From contig NC_063263.1 of the NCBI RefSeq assembly GCF_019578655.1, positions 26,287,001 to 26,351,000 on the forward strand: DNA of 64,000 nt. The letters run 5' to 3'. The translations under genes and the position numbers were made by a program. Position 1 is the stretch's first letter. Each line of letters opens with the position of its first letter. The DNA is from Ricinus communis. Lineage: Eukaryota > Streptophyta > Magnoliopsida > Malpighiales > Euphorbiaceae. Shown one piece after another: positions 23,169 to 34,299 of this stretch. The notes under the pieces are model-generated. The model was not told the DNA's origin. It ran no database searches and saw only the letters and a list, made by a program, of their open reading frames with translations.

Positions 23169-23536
23169 ATTTCAGATGTAGCTTCAGTAGCTTGCCATCT
23201 TAGTCTTTCTAAGTACTCTAACACAACCCGAATTCTCATAAATAGGCACTCTTTCCAATCTCCCACTATCTTGCCTCTTCTAACCTAGAGAAGAATCTAT
23301 ATGGGCTAAAAAATAAAGGTTAGTATGATGCATGTGATGCATGGTGCACATGCAATGCACAAAGACAAAAGAAAAAAGGGTTAACACAATTAATAATATA
23401 CAATTGATCCTTCTAACCTTATTACTCCAACGACGGTTCATATTAGGTCTTTCTTCCCAAGGATTTTGGGTTTGGGCTTCCTATCAATAGGGGATAGTAG
23501 GCCCGACGCGCATGCCATAAGCTCTCAAAGTGGATG
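23169..23536 (-). other. Leader segment of the Tat element, left of element E
   Basis: Lies between the gag start and the element E insertion point. It contains gcatg-rich short repeats (23325-23360: 'tgatgcatgtgatgcatggtgcacatgcaatgcac'-like). No gene was seen. Confidence 0.5.
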
Positions 23537-25740
23537 TGAACGGGTTGTCGAAGCCCTTTAAAATAAATTACTGATTTTCCTAAACTAACTTGTAGAAATA
23601 GTAAAACCAAGTCGAATTCTAAGGGAACCAATGTGAATAGCTTCTCAAAGTTAAATAAAAATGGGGGGATTTTGAATGTTTGAACCAAAATTATAAATAA
23701 ACAGAAAATAGTGAAGGCTGAACATTAAAGTAAATAAAAATCAATCTTAACAAACTTCCAATTCAATAGTGCTAATTCCATCCAATTGTAATCATGATCA
23801 TAGGCTAAAATATCAATTTTTCTATTCAAGTACTTAGTCTACTTATTCGGAACAGCCACAACAAGTTAAATTCTCCTAATATAATTGACTCAAACCTAGC
23901 ATCCAAATCAAGACTTACCATTAGTCAACTAGGCACGATAGCGTTCCATATTGATAAGCATCATACTATACATGTTTTCATGCCCGATTGTTCACATTTT
24001 TATGCATGATTATCCCGTTTTATGCTAGAATCACCTGTCTTTTGTTTCCCTTTTCATTTCAGGTCATTTTCGAAGGACACCATCGAATTGTCGAGGGAAA
24101 TCATTGGGATTACGGAGCAAAATCCATCAAATTGGGCGAGAACAAGCACCCCGAGGGTTGAGCACGGCCTGGACTCCGGCCGTGCTGAATTATCAAGAGG
24201 CTATCCCCAATTGTGCCATTTCAGCACGCCTTCCATAGCCACCACGGCCTCCAGCACGGCCTGTGGTGGATCAGCACCGCCTTGGGCACGGCCTGTGGTG
24301 GCTCGGCTAAAGACTCACAGATTCGACCTGACTGGACTCGGCCGTCTTGAATCAACTATATAGGCGATTTTGAATTCTAATAAAAAAAGACGATTTTTGG
24401 ACTCAATTCCAAGACACACACTTAATCAAATATTTCCTATACCTCAATTGTAGACCTGGAGAGATCAATTTTCATCAATTGAAGGGGGGATTCCACTTAT
24501 TCCAACATCGAATTGAAGATCAAGACAAACTTTGGGAGCATTCAAGAGGCAACTAGGGTTTGAGATTTTGAATTTGCAAATTTAGGGTTTCTCATTCGAC
24601 TTGAAAGAGAAGGGTGTACATACCTTTAATTTGTTTTTCCTTATTTTGTTCTTTAATTGCTTTGACTATGAACATGAGCGGCCTAGATCTTTTGAATCCA
24701 TTAGGGTTCACCTTTGTTGATGGATTATGCTTAATTGTTAGTTTTTTATAATTGTCATTCTTGCAATCTTCTTGCTATTCGGTGAATAAAAGTTTGATGC
24801 AATTAATTTGAGACGTTGGATTAATTGTTTATTAGGTTGTTTCTTGACATTGAGAAATGCTTGTTACAACTGGATTTTGAATAGTAAGGACCGGTAGTTA
24901 ACACTTAGAGATGAGGTTGATTTACTCACGGATTAAGAACTAACAACTCTTAATAGTCTTAAATCATACTTAATGCTAATTTGTAGTAATCCGATAGGAA
25001 GAGATTCCATTAGGTTAGTGCAGGTTTAGGAATCCGGTAAGCTCGAGAGAGGCAGGGATTCAATTCAAGATTTTGGCACGGGTAAGCAAGATCGGCAATC
25101 CATAAAATTCATCTTTAGAATTCCATCACTTAGGCTCCCTTTTGGATTTATTTCTCTCTTTACAATTGTCTTTTAATTGTCCATTGTTGTCCTTCATTTA
25201 CTTAATTGCACTCATAACCATTAGCTGGTATGTTAGAACTTTCACACCCTATTTCAGACTAGATAACATAGCAAGCAGTAGTAACTCTAGGTTCACCCGA
25301 TCTCCAGGGATACGACCTTGATACTCACTAGTGCTAGGCTGCATCGGTAGGTTCACTGCCTTAGGTGTAGGTTGCATAAAGAACCCATCACATATCAACT
25401 CAATAATAGCATTAAGAATAATGAGAATGACTAAACCAACATTAATTAATTGAGATAGCTGCAATTTAATTAACCTTGTTCCTTTATTTCCCTAGAGCCT
25501 ATCATGCAAGCTATGTAATTTGAAAAGGCCGCGATCACACACACATGAGCCAGCTCCTTGCTACTTATGTCAATCGTTCATGATAATTACAGATCACAAA
25601 CTCAAAGGTTAGTAATAGAAAAATCAATATCAAAATTGAGTCGTCAGTTCAATCAATATCAAAAATTCATAAATAATAAAAACAAGAAATAAAGAATACT
25701 TGAATTAAAGAGAATTCTGTTAAGCACAAAGCCTTATAAA
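23537..25740 (-). repeat. Left (3') LTR of element E, interrupted
   Basis: Segments 23537-23951 and 25391-25740 align with 30941-31620 of the right LTR. Solo LTR 1 separates them. After 'gttaagcacaaag' (about 25735) the similarity stops, and the remaining ~530 bases present in the right LTR are missing or replaced. Confidence 0.8.
23952..25390 (+). mobile_element. Solo LTR 1 (Athila-like LTR family, TGATAAG...CCCATCA)
   Basis: Inserted in the left LTR of E with a perfect 5-bp TSD CATAT (23947-23951 and 25391-25395). The right LTR of E has the uninterrupted site 'ccatatcaactc', which proves the insertion. Length is 1439 bp with no internal region. A GC-rich CACGGCC block lies at 24160-24310 and a TATA box (aactatatagg) at about 24353. 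It is close in sequence to solo LTR 2. Confidence 0.93.
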
Positions 25741-26447
25741 ATCACAATTGGAATTTATTCACTCTCGAATAAGAAACTAAGAACTTAGCCACACATGGTC
25801 GAATAAAAATTCACAAGAAAAGAATAGAAAAAGATAGAAGAAAAATAATAATAATCTCAAAGTAGGGATTTATCTTTTTATTGGATTTAGAGCATTTGTG
25901 AGCGTTATTCTATGAAGTAGGGATTTTAGTGAATGATTCTTTTCGTGATCTTAGGCATTTAATCCTTTGAGCATATAATATTGTTTATCGCGAATTCCGG
26001 CGATTTTCATACTTGTCCAAATCTCCGTACCTTTACCCTAGCCCCATTACAACCTTGGTAAAGACCCTTTGATTTTGGTATTTACTTATTCACGATGCTT
26101 GAAGATATGATTTATAAGCAAGCTTATGGTGAGCGGGTCTTGTGCATTTGCTTTGAGGGATTTGTTATTTACCTAATATACACTTTGAGCGACTTGAGTG
26201 ATCCCTGTGAGGCATTGGTTCATGATGTTGGTGTTGAGTTGTCATTTAAGTTACTCATGCATTAATATTATTTCCATTCTTTGTTAATGATTTGTAATTT
26301 GATTTATGATTGAGTATCCTTTGAGATGTATTGAATACTCTCTGTTGTGGACTAAAGGCATAAACTGAAAGGAATTGCTAACTGTAGTTTTATGAGGTGA
26401 GTTGTTAATTGCTTGAGGATAAGCAATAGCTTAAGTGTGGGGTAATT
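25741..26447 (+). mobile_element. 3' internal fragment of a plus-strand Athila-like element
   Basis: Ends in the characteristic 'gcttgaggataagcaatagc' and a polypurine tract aagtgtggggtaatt (26433-26447) directly before an LTR. The reverse complement of the same block adjoins the LTR of element F (59663-59700). No coding sequence was found. The upstream part of this element is missing, so it is a truncated or recombined copy. The left border is a guess. Confidence 0.6.
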
Positions 26448-27863
26448 TGATAAGCATAGTTTTACACATATTTGCTTGCATATTATTGCGTATGTTCTTA
26501 GCAATTATTGTGCTTTTATTCCCAGATCACCCGTGTTTTGTGTTCTTTTGCATTTCAGGAACATTTATAGGACCATCATCGTTGTTTAAGCAATTATAGA
26601 TCAATACGTGCGGAAACGGACGAGAATTCATCAAGATCGGACAAGAGCCCGCAATGCATACATTGAGCACGGCACGGACTCGGCCGTGCTCAACCAATAA
26701 CTGATTCTTGAAATTGGCACTTTGGGCACGGTTTAGTAGCCACCACGGCCTTGACCGTCCGTGGTGGCCAACACGGGGAGCAACACGGCCCGTAGTGGCC
26801 AACACGGGGAGGAACACGGCCGTGCTGAGTTAAATATATAAGAAAAAATGAGTTTTTCTGAAGGAAAAAAAAAGGGGAAAAAAGAGTGACATTGAGCCCT
26901 AGTGGCTGGTTCGGTTTCTGCACAATCGAGTGCGTGAGAGTTGCGGTGGTAAGAATCCGGAATCGTAAGATTCCGAGTGCAAAACAGTGGTGGAGCAATT
27001 CAAGAGGCGTTTGGGAGATTAATCAAAGTGTAGATCCAGTTTGGAGCTGTTCATCCAATTCGAGAGAAAAGGGTGTACATGTTTTATTTTCATTATTCTT
27101 TCATTGTAATTGATTTCCTAGATTGTTTTAAACATGAACATGTTTAGCTAGACTAATTTAATCCATTGGGATTTCTTTACTATGTTGGCTTGATATTATA
27201 TTGTTGGATTGTTTGAGTTGGTTTTGTATTCTTCTTGTTTTCAGTATGAATAAGATTATGCATTATTCATGAGACGTTGTGAATTGTGATGTTTAGATTG
27301 CTTTATGAGATTGAGAAATCCGTTTGGCAATTGGAACTTTGAATAACAAGAACTGGTTAATAATCGCTTAGAGATAATGATAATTAACTAGTCGGATTAA
27401 GAATTAACAAAGCTTAATAGAGGCGGATTAAAGCTTAATGCTAATTTAAGAATCAATCGTTAGGAAGAGATTCCAACTTCAGGTTATTAGGTTTAGGAAT
27501 TCGGTTATCTCGAGAGAGAAACCGAATTGATTAAGTAAATCCACGGGTAGCATAATTAGACTCAACGATCCTTTATCTTTTGTTCGGATGCCAACTAGTT
27601 TAGATTCCCTTTGGGTTTGTCTTCTTGTCTTGATTATTTCACTTATCAATTACTCCTGCATCTCCCTTAGAACTTAGCTCGTAGTTAATAGTTAGTTTAG
27701 AATTTATTCATCATCCATTTTAGGTTAATATCACAAAGAACAAAGAAGTAACTCTGGGCTTTCGCTTTCCCGAGGAATACGACCTTGATACTCGCCATTA
27801 GTGCTAGACTGCATCGATAGGTACACTGCCTTAGATTGTAGCTAACACGAGTAGCACACATCA
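26448..27863 (+). repeat. LTR of the truncated plus-strand Athila-like element
   Basis: TGATAAGCATAG...GCACACATCA, 1416 bp, same overall design as solo LTRs 1-3: a GC-rich CACGGCC block (26665-26830), a TATA-like taaatatataag (about 26830), then 'gggtgtacat' and a distal 'cttgatactcgcc..tagtgctag' region. It follows a polypurine tract, so it is the 3' LTR of a once longer copy, not a clean solo LTR. The right flank is ATTTG; no partner was found. Confidence 0.75.
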
Positions 27864-28135
27864 ATTTGAGATAAGACGTGGTCACGGCTTATAAAAAATG
27901 AGCTTCTAGAAAATAAAGTAAAGAGGTTAAAACAAATCAGAAGGTGGTTTGAGATAAGATGTGGTCACGCTTTATAAGAAACGAGCTTCTATAAAATTAA
28001 GTAAAGAAGTCAAAACAAAGCAGAAGATGTTTTGAGATAAGGCGTGGTCATGCCTTATAAGAATCGAGCTTCTGGAACAAATTTAGTTAATGCTTCTGGG
28101 AGAGCTGTAAAAAGGCGTGGTCACGCCTTATCGAA
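27864..28135. repeat. Minisatellite with a palindromic GGCGTGGTCACGCC core, about 4 copies
   Basis: Unit of about 75 bases: 'tttgagataaggcgtggtca' + 'cgccttataagaa.cgagcttct' + an A-rich tail. Copies start near 27865, 27947, 28031 and about 28110; the last is partial. The core is a near-perfect inverted repeat. A diverged single copy (gtaaagcatggtcacgcgtta) lies in the right LTR of E at about 31915. Confidence 0.85.
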
Positions 28136-28297
28136 ATTAGTCTCCTGCCCAAAAAAAATTGAACTTCTTCATTAAAAAAAAAAACTAAAAACTAAAAACT
28201 AAAAACTAAATAAACTAAGTGAAAGAAAATAAAAAGTATAACTAAATATAAAGAAAGCATTTGGGTTGCCTCCCAATAGTGCAATTGTTTAACGTCA

Positions 28298-28711
28298 TTA
28301 TGCTCGACGAAATGATGAAACATTTAAGTCATCCAAATAAGTGGGGTGATCCAAAGGAAAACTAATGAGACATGGAGCAATTTCACCCTCATGGAAGATC
28401 TTCAATCTATGACCATTCACTTTGAAAACTTTATTCGAATCCGAGCTTTTAATTTCTACTGCACTATAGGGAAACACATTAGTAACAACCAATGGACCGA
28501 TCCATCGAGAATGAAACTTATCAGGCATAAGCTTCAATTGAGAATTATATAATAATACTTTTTGACCAATCTCATAATCAATTCCTTCTAAATTAGATTG
28601 TGCATCTAATTCTTGCTCATCACCAACACTTTCTTTTGCAAATACTTCCTGCACAATTGGATCAATTACATCAATATGGCAAAGATAATGTACATTATTA
28701 GAATATTTCAT
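28298..28711 (-). pseudogene. Integrase C-terminal-like segment of element E
   Basis: The 137-residue frame contains [20 protein letters not shown] and [20 protein letters not shown], the post-core domain of Athila integrases that binds DNA. It lies immediately after the protease remnant. The RT, RNase H and catalytic integrase regions that normally separate them are absent. The text after it (ggttgcctcccaatagtgca) is the usual non-coding tail of this family, and a like phrase occurs in element F at about 61232. Confidence 0.75.
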
Positions 28712-28900
28712 TGCATCAAAAATATTAAATTTAACAATTTCTCAATCAAACTCTACGAAGAGAGTACCCTCATCTACATTAATCTTTGTCTTAGCAGTTT
28801 TTATGAATGGTCGTCCTAATAAAATCGAAACTGATTTTGATGAGGAATTACCATCCATTTCCAAAATGTAAAAGTCGATAGGAAATATGAGCTCATTAAC

Positions 28901-29296
28901 CTACACTAAAACATCTTCAACAACTCCAAGGGGATGAATATAAGAACGATCAGCTAATTGAATCACTACACCAGTCTTTTGCAAGTTATTTAGTTTAAAC
29001 TCTTGATAAATAGAAAATAGCATGACATTAATAGAAGCTCCTAAATCTAACATGGCACACTCAATTTTTGTATTACCAATAACACAAGGTAATGAAAGAA
29101 TACCTGGATCCTTGCATTTTTCTGGCATATTCTTTTGCAAGATAGCCGACACATTCTTACTTACCACCACTTTCTCCTTTTCCTTCATCCTTCTTTTGTT
29201 TGTGCATAATTCCTTCAAGAACTTTGCATATTTTGAAATTTTCTTGATAACATCCAATAATTGGATATTTATCTCCACCTTCCTAACTGTATCCAA
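28901..29296 (-). pseudogene. Aspartic protease of element E
   Basis: The 131-residue frame includes CKDPGILSLPCVIGNTKIE and AMLDLGASINVMLFSIYQE. The DLGAS motif is the protease active site in Athila-type elements. Frame breaks precede it. It was part of a gag-protease polyprotein. Confidence 0.8.
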
Positions 29297-29394
29297 GATC
29301 TCCTTTTCTTGCTCATCTTCTTTTGGCTTAGTTAATCTGCTAGGAAAAGGAGGTAATGGAGTGTGAGATGAAAGAGATAGAGGAGGATTGAATC

Positions 29395-30881
29395 TTATCC
29401 TATGTGATGCTTTAGAGGAAGCTTCTTCTTCCTTTTCTTGCTCGGTTCACTTTTCTTAAGTGGAATCAACCTTGAAGGAATCTCCTTTCCACTTCTTAAA
29501 ATAATTGTACTAACATTCTCCTTTGGATTTATTTCTGGTTGTGAAGGTAGTTTTTTAGAATTTTGAGCCTCCAATCTACTAACCGACGTAGCCAATTGAG
29601 TAATTTGATTGCCTAAATTCTGAATGCTTGACCTTGTTTCCTGTTGAAATTGAAGAGCATTGTTAGCAAATTTTTAACAATATCTTCCAAAGATATACCT
29701 GAATTTGAAGCTTGAGGTTTTTGGTGAACTTAAGATGGTCTAATGAAATTATGGAAAGGATAATTTTGTTATCCTCCTTAGTTTCCATAGCTCAAATTCG
29801 GATGATCTCTCCATCCAGGATTATGTTGATTGGAAAAGGGGTCAAACTTCCTTTGAGGTTGACCAGTAAACCCGCCTAAAACATTAGCCTCTTGCATCAA
29901 GTCTTGTTGTAATGTTGGGCACATATCAGTGGGATGTCCTTGAACTGAGCATAGTCCAAAAACTTTTGCCATTTGCAATTGCCCTACAGCCATTTGACGA
30001 ACCAAAGTAGTTAAATCAGAAATATGATTTTCAAGATTTTTAGTGCTTACCTCATTAACTCGCCTAATAGCTCCATCAGCTCTTGTACCAAATTGCTGAG
30101 AATTTTCAGCCATGTTTAAAATCAATTGCTTGGCTTCTTCAGGTGTCTTGTTTACCAAAGCTCCACCACTTGCTGCATCAATCACACTCCTATCCATTGG
30201 CAACAATCCCTCATAGAAGTATTGGATTAAAAGTTGCTGAGAAATTTGGTGATAGGGGCAACTAGCACACAATTACTTAAACCTCTCCCAATACTCATAC
30301 AATGTTTCTCTAGTAAACTGTGTTATGCCACAAATTTCTTTTCTGATGTTGGCAGCTCTTGTTGCAGGGAAAAACTTATCTAAGAACAATATTTTCATCT
30401 CATTCCATATTGTTATTGAACCGGAGGGTAGATAATAGAGCCAATCTTTTGCTTTATCCTTCAAAGGAAAGGGAAAAACTCTAAGATTTATTTGTTCTTC
30501 AGTCACACCATATGGCTTCATTCCAGAGCATATAATATGGAATTCTTTCAAGTGTTTATGAGGATCTTCACCTACACATCCATGAAAAGAAGGGAGTAAG
30601 TGAATTAAGCCAGATTTTAATTAAAAATCAACTGCAATATTAGGAAATGTAATGCATAAAGGTTGTTGATTCAAATCAGGAGCGACTAGCTCTTTGAGAG
30701 TTCTGTTCGCCATATTTTCTGCAACTTCTTGAAAAATAGATGTGTCACTAATAGCCAAATCTATCTCTAATTCCTCTATGAGACAACTTTTTCTTTGCCT
30801 AGTCTCCTTTCTTAATCGACACGCTGTCTTCTCAATTTCAGGATTATACTGCAAATCGATAGCCTGAGAAGAACGAGTCAT
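29395..30881 (-). pseudogene. Gag of element E (Athila-like, several stops)
   Basis: The probable start MTRSSQAIDLQYNPEIEK is at 30881, about 40 bases from the PBS. Blocks in order: RTLKELVAPDLNQQPLCITF; CSGMKPYGVTEEQINLRVFP; KDWLYYLPSGSITIWNEMK; FFPATRAANIRKEICGITQF; LLIQYFYEGLLPMDRSVIDA; LCSVQGHPTDMCP (a zinc-knuckle-like motif whose first Cys is lost); and VSTIILRSGKEI near 29500. Nonsense codons at about 30621 and 30273 stand where lysine or glutamate is usual (TAA), and more stops follow 29778. All blocks are recognisable Athila-type gag. The protein is not producible as one chain. Confidence 0.85.
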
Positions 30882-30918
30882 AAACAAATAAATTAAACAA
30901 TGAGAAACTAAAATAGGC

Positions 30919-30934
30919 TCCCCGGCAGCAGCCA
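30919..30934 (-). other. Primer-binding site of element E (tRNA-Asp type)
   Basis: Minus strand TGGCTGCTGCCGGGGA, close to TGGCGCTGTTGCCGGGGA of element F (62603-62586). It lies six bases from the LTR end at 30941. Confidence 0.7.
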
Positions 30935-30940
30935 CAAATT

Positions 30941-32152
30941 TGAACGGGTTGTCGAAGCTCTTCAAAATAAATTACTAATTTTCCTAAACTAACTTGTAGA
31001 AATAGTGAAATCAGGTCGAATCCCAAGGGAACCAATGTGAATAGCTTCTCAAAGTTAAATAAAAATGGGGGGATTTTGGATGTTTGAACCAAAATTATAA
31101 ATAAACAGAAAATAGTGAAGGCTGAATATTAAAGTAAATAAAAATCAATCTTAACAAACTTCCAATTCAAGAGTGCTAATTCCATCCAATTGTAATCATG
31201 ATCATAGGCTAAAACATCATTTTTCTATTCAAGTACTTAGTCTACTTATTCGGAACAGCCACAACAAGTTAAATTCTCCTAATACAATTGACTCAAACCC
31301 AGCATCCAAATCAAGACTACCATTAGTCAACTAGGCACGATAGCATTCCATATCAACTCAATAATAGCATTAAGAGTAATGAGAATGACTAAACTAACAT
31401 TAATTAATTGAGATAACTGCAATTTAATTAACCTTGTTCCTTTATTTCCCTAGAGCCTATCATGCAAGTTATGTAATTCGAAAAGGCCGCAATCACACAC
31501 ACATGAGCCAGCTCCTTGCTACTTGTATCAATCGTTCATGACAATTACAGATCACAAACTCAAAGTTTAGCAATAGAAAAATACTTGAATTAAAGAAGAA
31601 TTATGTTAAGCACAAAGTACTCACCCCCCCTTTTACTTGGTAGAACTAGCCTCCTTATATAGGAAGTCAAACCTAAACCCTAATAAGATAATCTTTATCA
31701 AAAAAGAAATAAACTTCCTATATGATCTTATCCCTATAAGAAAGGATAAGATAAAGGCTAATCTAAACAAATTAAAATCCTAAATAACATGGGAGTAGGT
31801 TCTCTTTATCCAACATTTCCAAAAATAAAAGAAATTATATAAAAGTGGGTGCACCATGAATTTATTTTGAAAATTCGAAATTCTCTTCTGTAGATTCCAG
31901 CAGCTCACGGATTGTAAAGCATGGTCACGCGTTATTGAAAATGATCTTCTGCACAAATTTTTGCTCTTCCTCCAAAATACTTAAGTTTCTGACAAGTGAT
32001 GCCTTAAAACATGTCTTTAGGCTGAATTTCACTCAATCCTTGATATTTCACCATCTAGATCAGAATAAACACAATTTCCACAATTAAGCACATTATCCAA
32101 TCAAAACGTAAGGAAATTAAACACAATAAGTATAAATATTTATGATCTATCA
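30941..32152 (-). repeat. Right (5') LTR of element E
   Basis: 1212 bp, TGAACGGG...CTATCA. It shows the uninterrupted target site of solo LTR 1 at about 31348. On the minus strand a TATA-like 'cctatataagg' reading occurs at about 31665-31655, in the element's direction. Confidence 0.85.
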
Positions 32153-32224
32153 AGATGCCAGTAAAAGGAGCTAAAATCATCAAACACACTAATGACAAAG
32201 ATATATGTATGTACTAGAAAAGAT

Positions 32225-33651
32225 TCATCCAAGAACTAAAAGCCAATCAGCCAACCCTTGGTATGAAATTCTCTACTGACTATGCTCTTCATGGTAGGAT
32301 GCTCCATAAGTTTGTAGCTCAATGCTTCATCCCTAGGATGGGTAGCTTAGACTATGTCATTGTGCTAAATTTAAAAATCATGTGGCACATAGCTAAGAAG
32401 TAGAAACTAAACCTACCATATTTACTGTTGAATATGATGACTAATTTTAACCCTACTAGTGGAATGCCTTACAATATGTATCTCACACTATTGTTTAAGA
32501 ACTTTAGGGTTTCACTTAAAGATGGAACAAATTCGAAATCAAGCGATGTTCTTAGGAAGTTCACCATTAATAACAACAAGTGTAGAGAAAATGACGAGGT
32601 TAATATGATTGAAACTCAATAGGAAACTCTATGAGGAATTGGTAAGGTAAGGAAGAAGAAGTACAAAACCAAAGTAAAGAAGCATATGATTTTGGTGGTT
32701 AAGGAATCTAAAAAAAATAGTGAAAAGCATTAGGAACTTAAGAAAGAGAAGTTAGTAGGTGAGAAAATGAAGTCTGACAAGAAAATTGAGGCATTTATAG
32801 ATGAGAAAATTAATAATAGATTGGCTTGAATGAGGACTTTTTAGCCAGACTAAAGCACCAAGACTTATAGAGAAAGGAAATTCTCAAAAAGGTCAACGAG
32901 GAGCTTGTTAAGCCATTTATCAGATGCCCAAGAGGAATCAGCTGAAGGTACTAAAAGTCAGACATCTAGTATTAATGAGATTTGACGATAAGGAGGAGAA
33001 GTCTGAAGATTTAAAGAAGAGTCCTAATTTAGTGGAAAAGAAATAGAAGAAACAGGAGAGAAAAAGTAGAAGGCAAACATTTGAGCACCTATTTAGAGTG
33101 ACCAATAATCCATCAGCAATCTGATGAGTAAAATCATTGTTGCTCTTAATAATCACTTGACTGCATTATCCAATAAATAGTTATGTATGGATCTTGACTC
33201 TAGTTCAGATACCTATAAACTCTTAAAGGAGATCTAGAAGAAGCGGAGTGAACTAGAAAAGACAGTTAGTACATTAGATAAGAGCTTAAAAGAAGAAATC
33301 CAATAGTTTAAAATTATGGTAGCAAAAGGGTTCAAGATGAGCATGAAAAATCAGGTATCTATGTAAAAAGAGATGTCTGACATAACTAAAGGACTCAAGC
33401 ACCTCTCACCTCAAACTAAGAAGACATCTACTATGGAAGCTACTACAGGTGGTAAGAAAAGGAAAAGGAGAGTGTCTAAGAGTGAAAACTTTGTCAACTC
33501 CACTGAAGAGGATAAAAGAGAAAAAAAGGCAAAAATTGAGCAAGTCAAGATTGTAGAGAAACAAGCAGAAAAGAAGGGCACCATGAGTGCTAAGATCTCC
33601 AAGACCACTAAGAAGAGAAAGAAAGCATATATTTGTGACAATGTTTTTTAA
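32225..33651 (+). pseudogene. 'Putative plant transposon protein'-like ORF, antisense in the Tat leader
   Basis: The plus strand from about 32297 reads RMLHKFVAQCFIPRMGSLDY, then MPYNMYLTLLFKNFRVSLKD (about 32463-32520), matching the plant transposon-protein pattern (RxxHxxxxxxxxPrxGs...lPygxxLtxxF). It goes on into a Lys/Glu-rich, coiled-coil-like tail that ends KKRKKAYICDNVF at 33651. In-frame stops lie at about 32401, 32622 and several later points, and frames change. It is read opposite to gag-pol, in the leader between PBS and gag. I assigned the family by pattern only. It could also be an old independent insertion. Confidence 0.5.
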
Positions 33652-34086
33652 TATAAGTATAAAAGCCTGCATATTTTGGGATTAGAGCCTGATTCCACAT
33701 TTTTACCAAGGCCTTTAATACTTGGGCTTTAGACACTTATAAGGAAAAACATTCCATATAGCAAGCAATAGGGTTCCTATGAGAGACTACTATGGTCATT
33801 ACCATGGGCTGAGTCTTGGGTAAGGATAAGAGGCTCCCACAAGTAAAAAGTGTTATTCCTTAGCTCGTGTTCCCACTCAAGGGTCCATGTGACGAAGAAA
33901 ATTCACTTATTACTTGTGAGTGATTCGTAGTTCTAGGGTTTCAGTGGAACCAAAGAACCACTAATCGACACTATCGGGGCTATAGGGACCAAAGCACACA
34001 GTGTATGATAATGGTGTAGTGATGCAAGAATAATCTGTTAAATAATAAAATTAAAGACAAACATACACTTGAATTAGCTTCTCTTA
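33652..34086 (-). other. Leader of the Tat element next to the PBS
   Basis: No ORF. In the element's direction it has 'ggtccctatagccccgatag', a phrase I associate with Tat-lineage leaders. Nothing else was seen. Confidence 0.4.
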
Positions 34087-34104
34087 TCCTTCGCAGAGTC
34101 GCCA
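34087..34104 (-). other. Primer-binding site of the Tat element (tRNA-Arg type)
   Basis: Minus strand TGGCGACTCTGCGAAGGA, three bases from the LTR end at 34108. A TGGCGACTC start is typical of Ogre/Retand PBSs. It fixes the minus-strand orientation and the LTR border. Confidence 0.75.
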
Positions 34105-34299
34105 TTATGGGCGGCGGTTTCGGGGGCCGCACCCAAGTGTCTTTAGCGATTACGGCACTGTAAGGCTTTTCAACCTAATCGGGAACATGCTAACTAGTCA
34201 CTAAGACTAGCGCGAGGATGGGAGCTACCACCTCAGTAATCTCCGGGACACTTTTATTAATGAGTGTTGTTTTTCAAATTCCATAATGAAGCTTATGCC

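Larger units (their letters stand above)
23537..32152 (-). mobile_element. Element E: Athila-like non-autonomous gypsy element with nested insertions
   Basis: LTRs begin TGAACGGGTTGTCGAAGC at 23537 and 30941. The right copy ends CTATCA at 32152. The flanks are GGATG (23532-23536) and AGATG (32153-32157), a one-mismatch TSD. The PBS is Asp-type. Minus-strand gag and protease are Athila-like, but protease is followed directly by an integrase C-terminal-like part; RT, RNase H and the integrase core are absent. The left LTR is interrupted by solo LTR 1 and by a plus-strand fragment. It inserted into the leader of the Tat element. Confidence 0.75.

Noticed and set aside
8796..23536. GGATG before 8801 and before 23537 as a shared TSD linking the two sites
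   Set aside because: The second copy is explained by the E insertion (AGATG at 32153-32157); the identical pentamers are probably coincidental.
24022..24363. 113-codon ORF in solo LTR 1, and its counterpart at 34453-34732
   Set aside because: Present only because the GC-rich LTR block lacks stops; frames differ between the two copies because of indels, so no protein is conserved.
26527..27113. ORFs of 75-102 codons in the GC-rich block of the plus-strand LTR
   Set aside because: They arise from the cacggcc repeats of the LTR, appear on both strands and have no family match.
27864..28135. Possible CRISPR-like array (repeats with palindromic core)
   Set aside because: The whole ~75-base unit repeats, without unique spacers, in a plant nuclear retroelement; it is a minisatellite.
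34087..34104. Possible tRNA gene remnants at primer-binding sites (also 54430, 50491, 62586, 30919)
   Set aside because: Only the 12-18 bases complementary to a tRNA 3' end are present next to an LTR border; these are PBSs, not tRNA genes.
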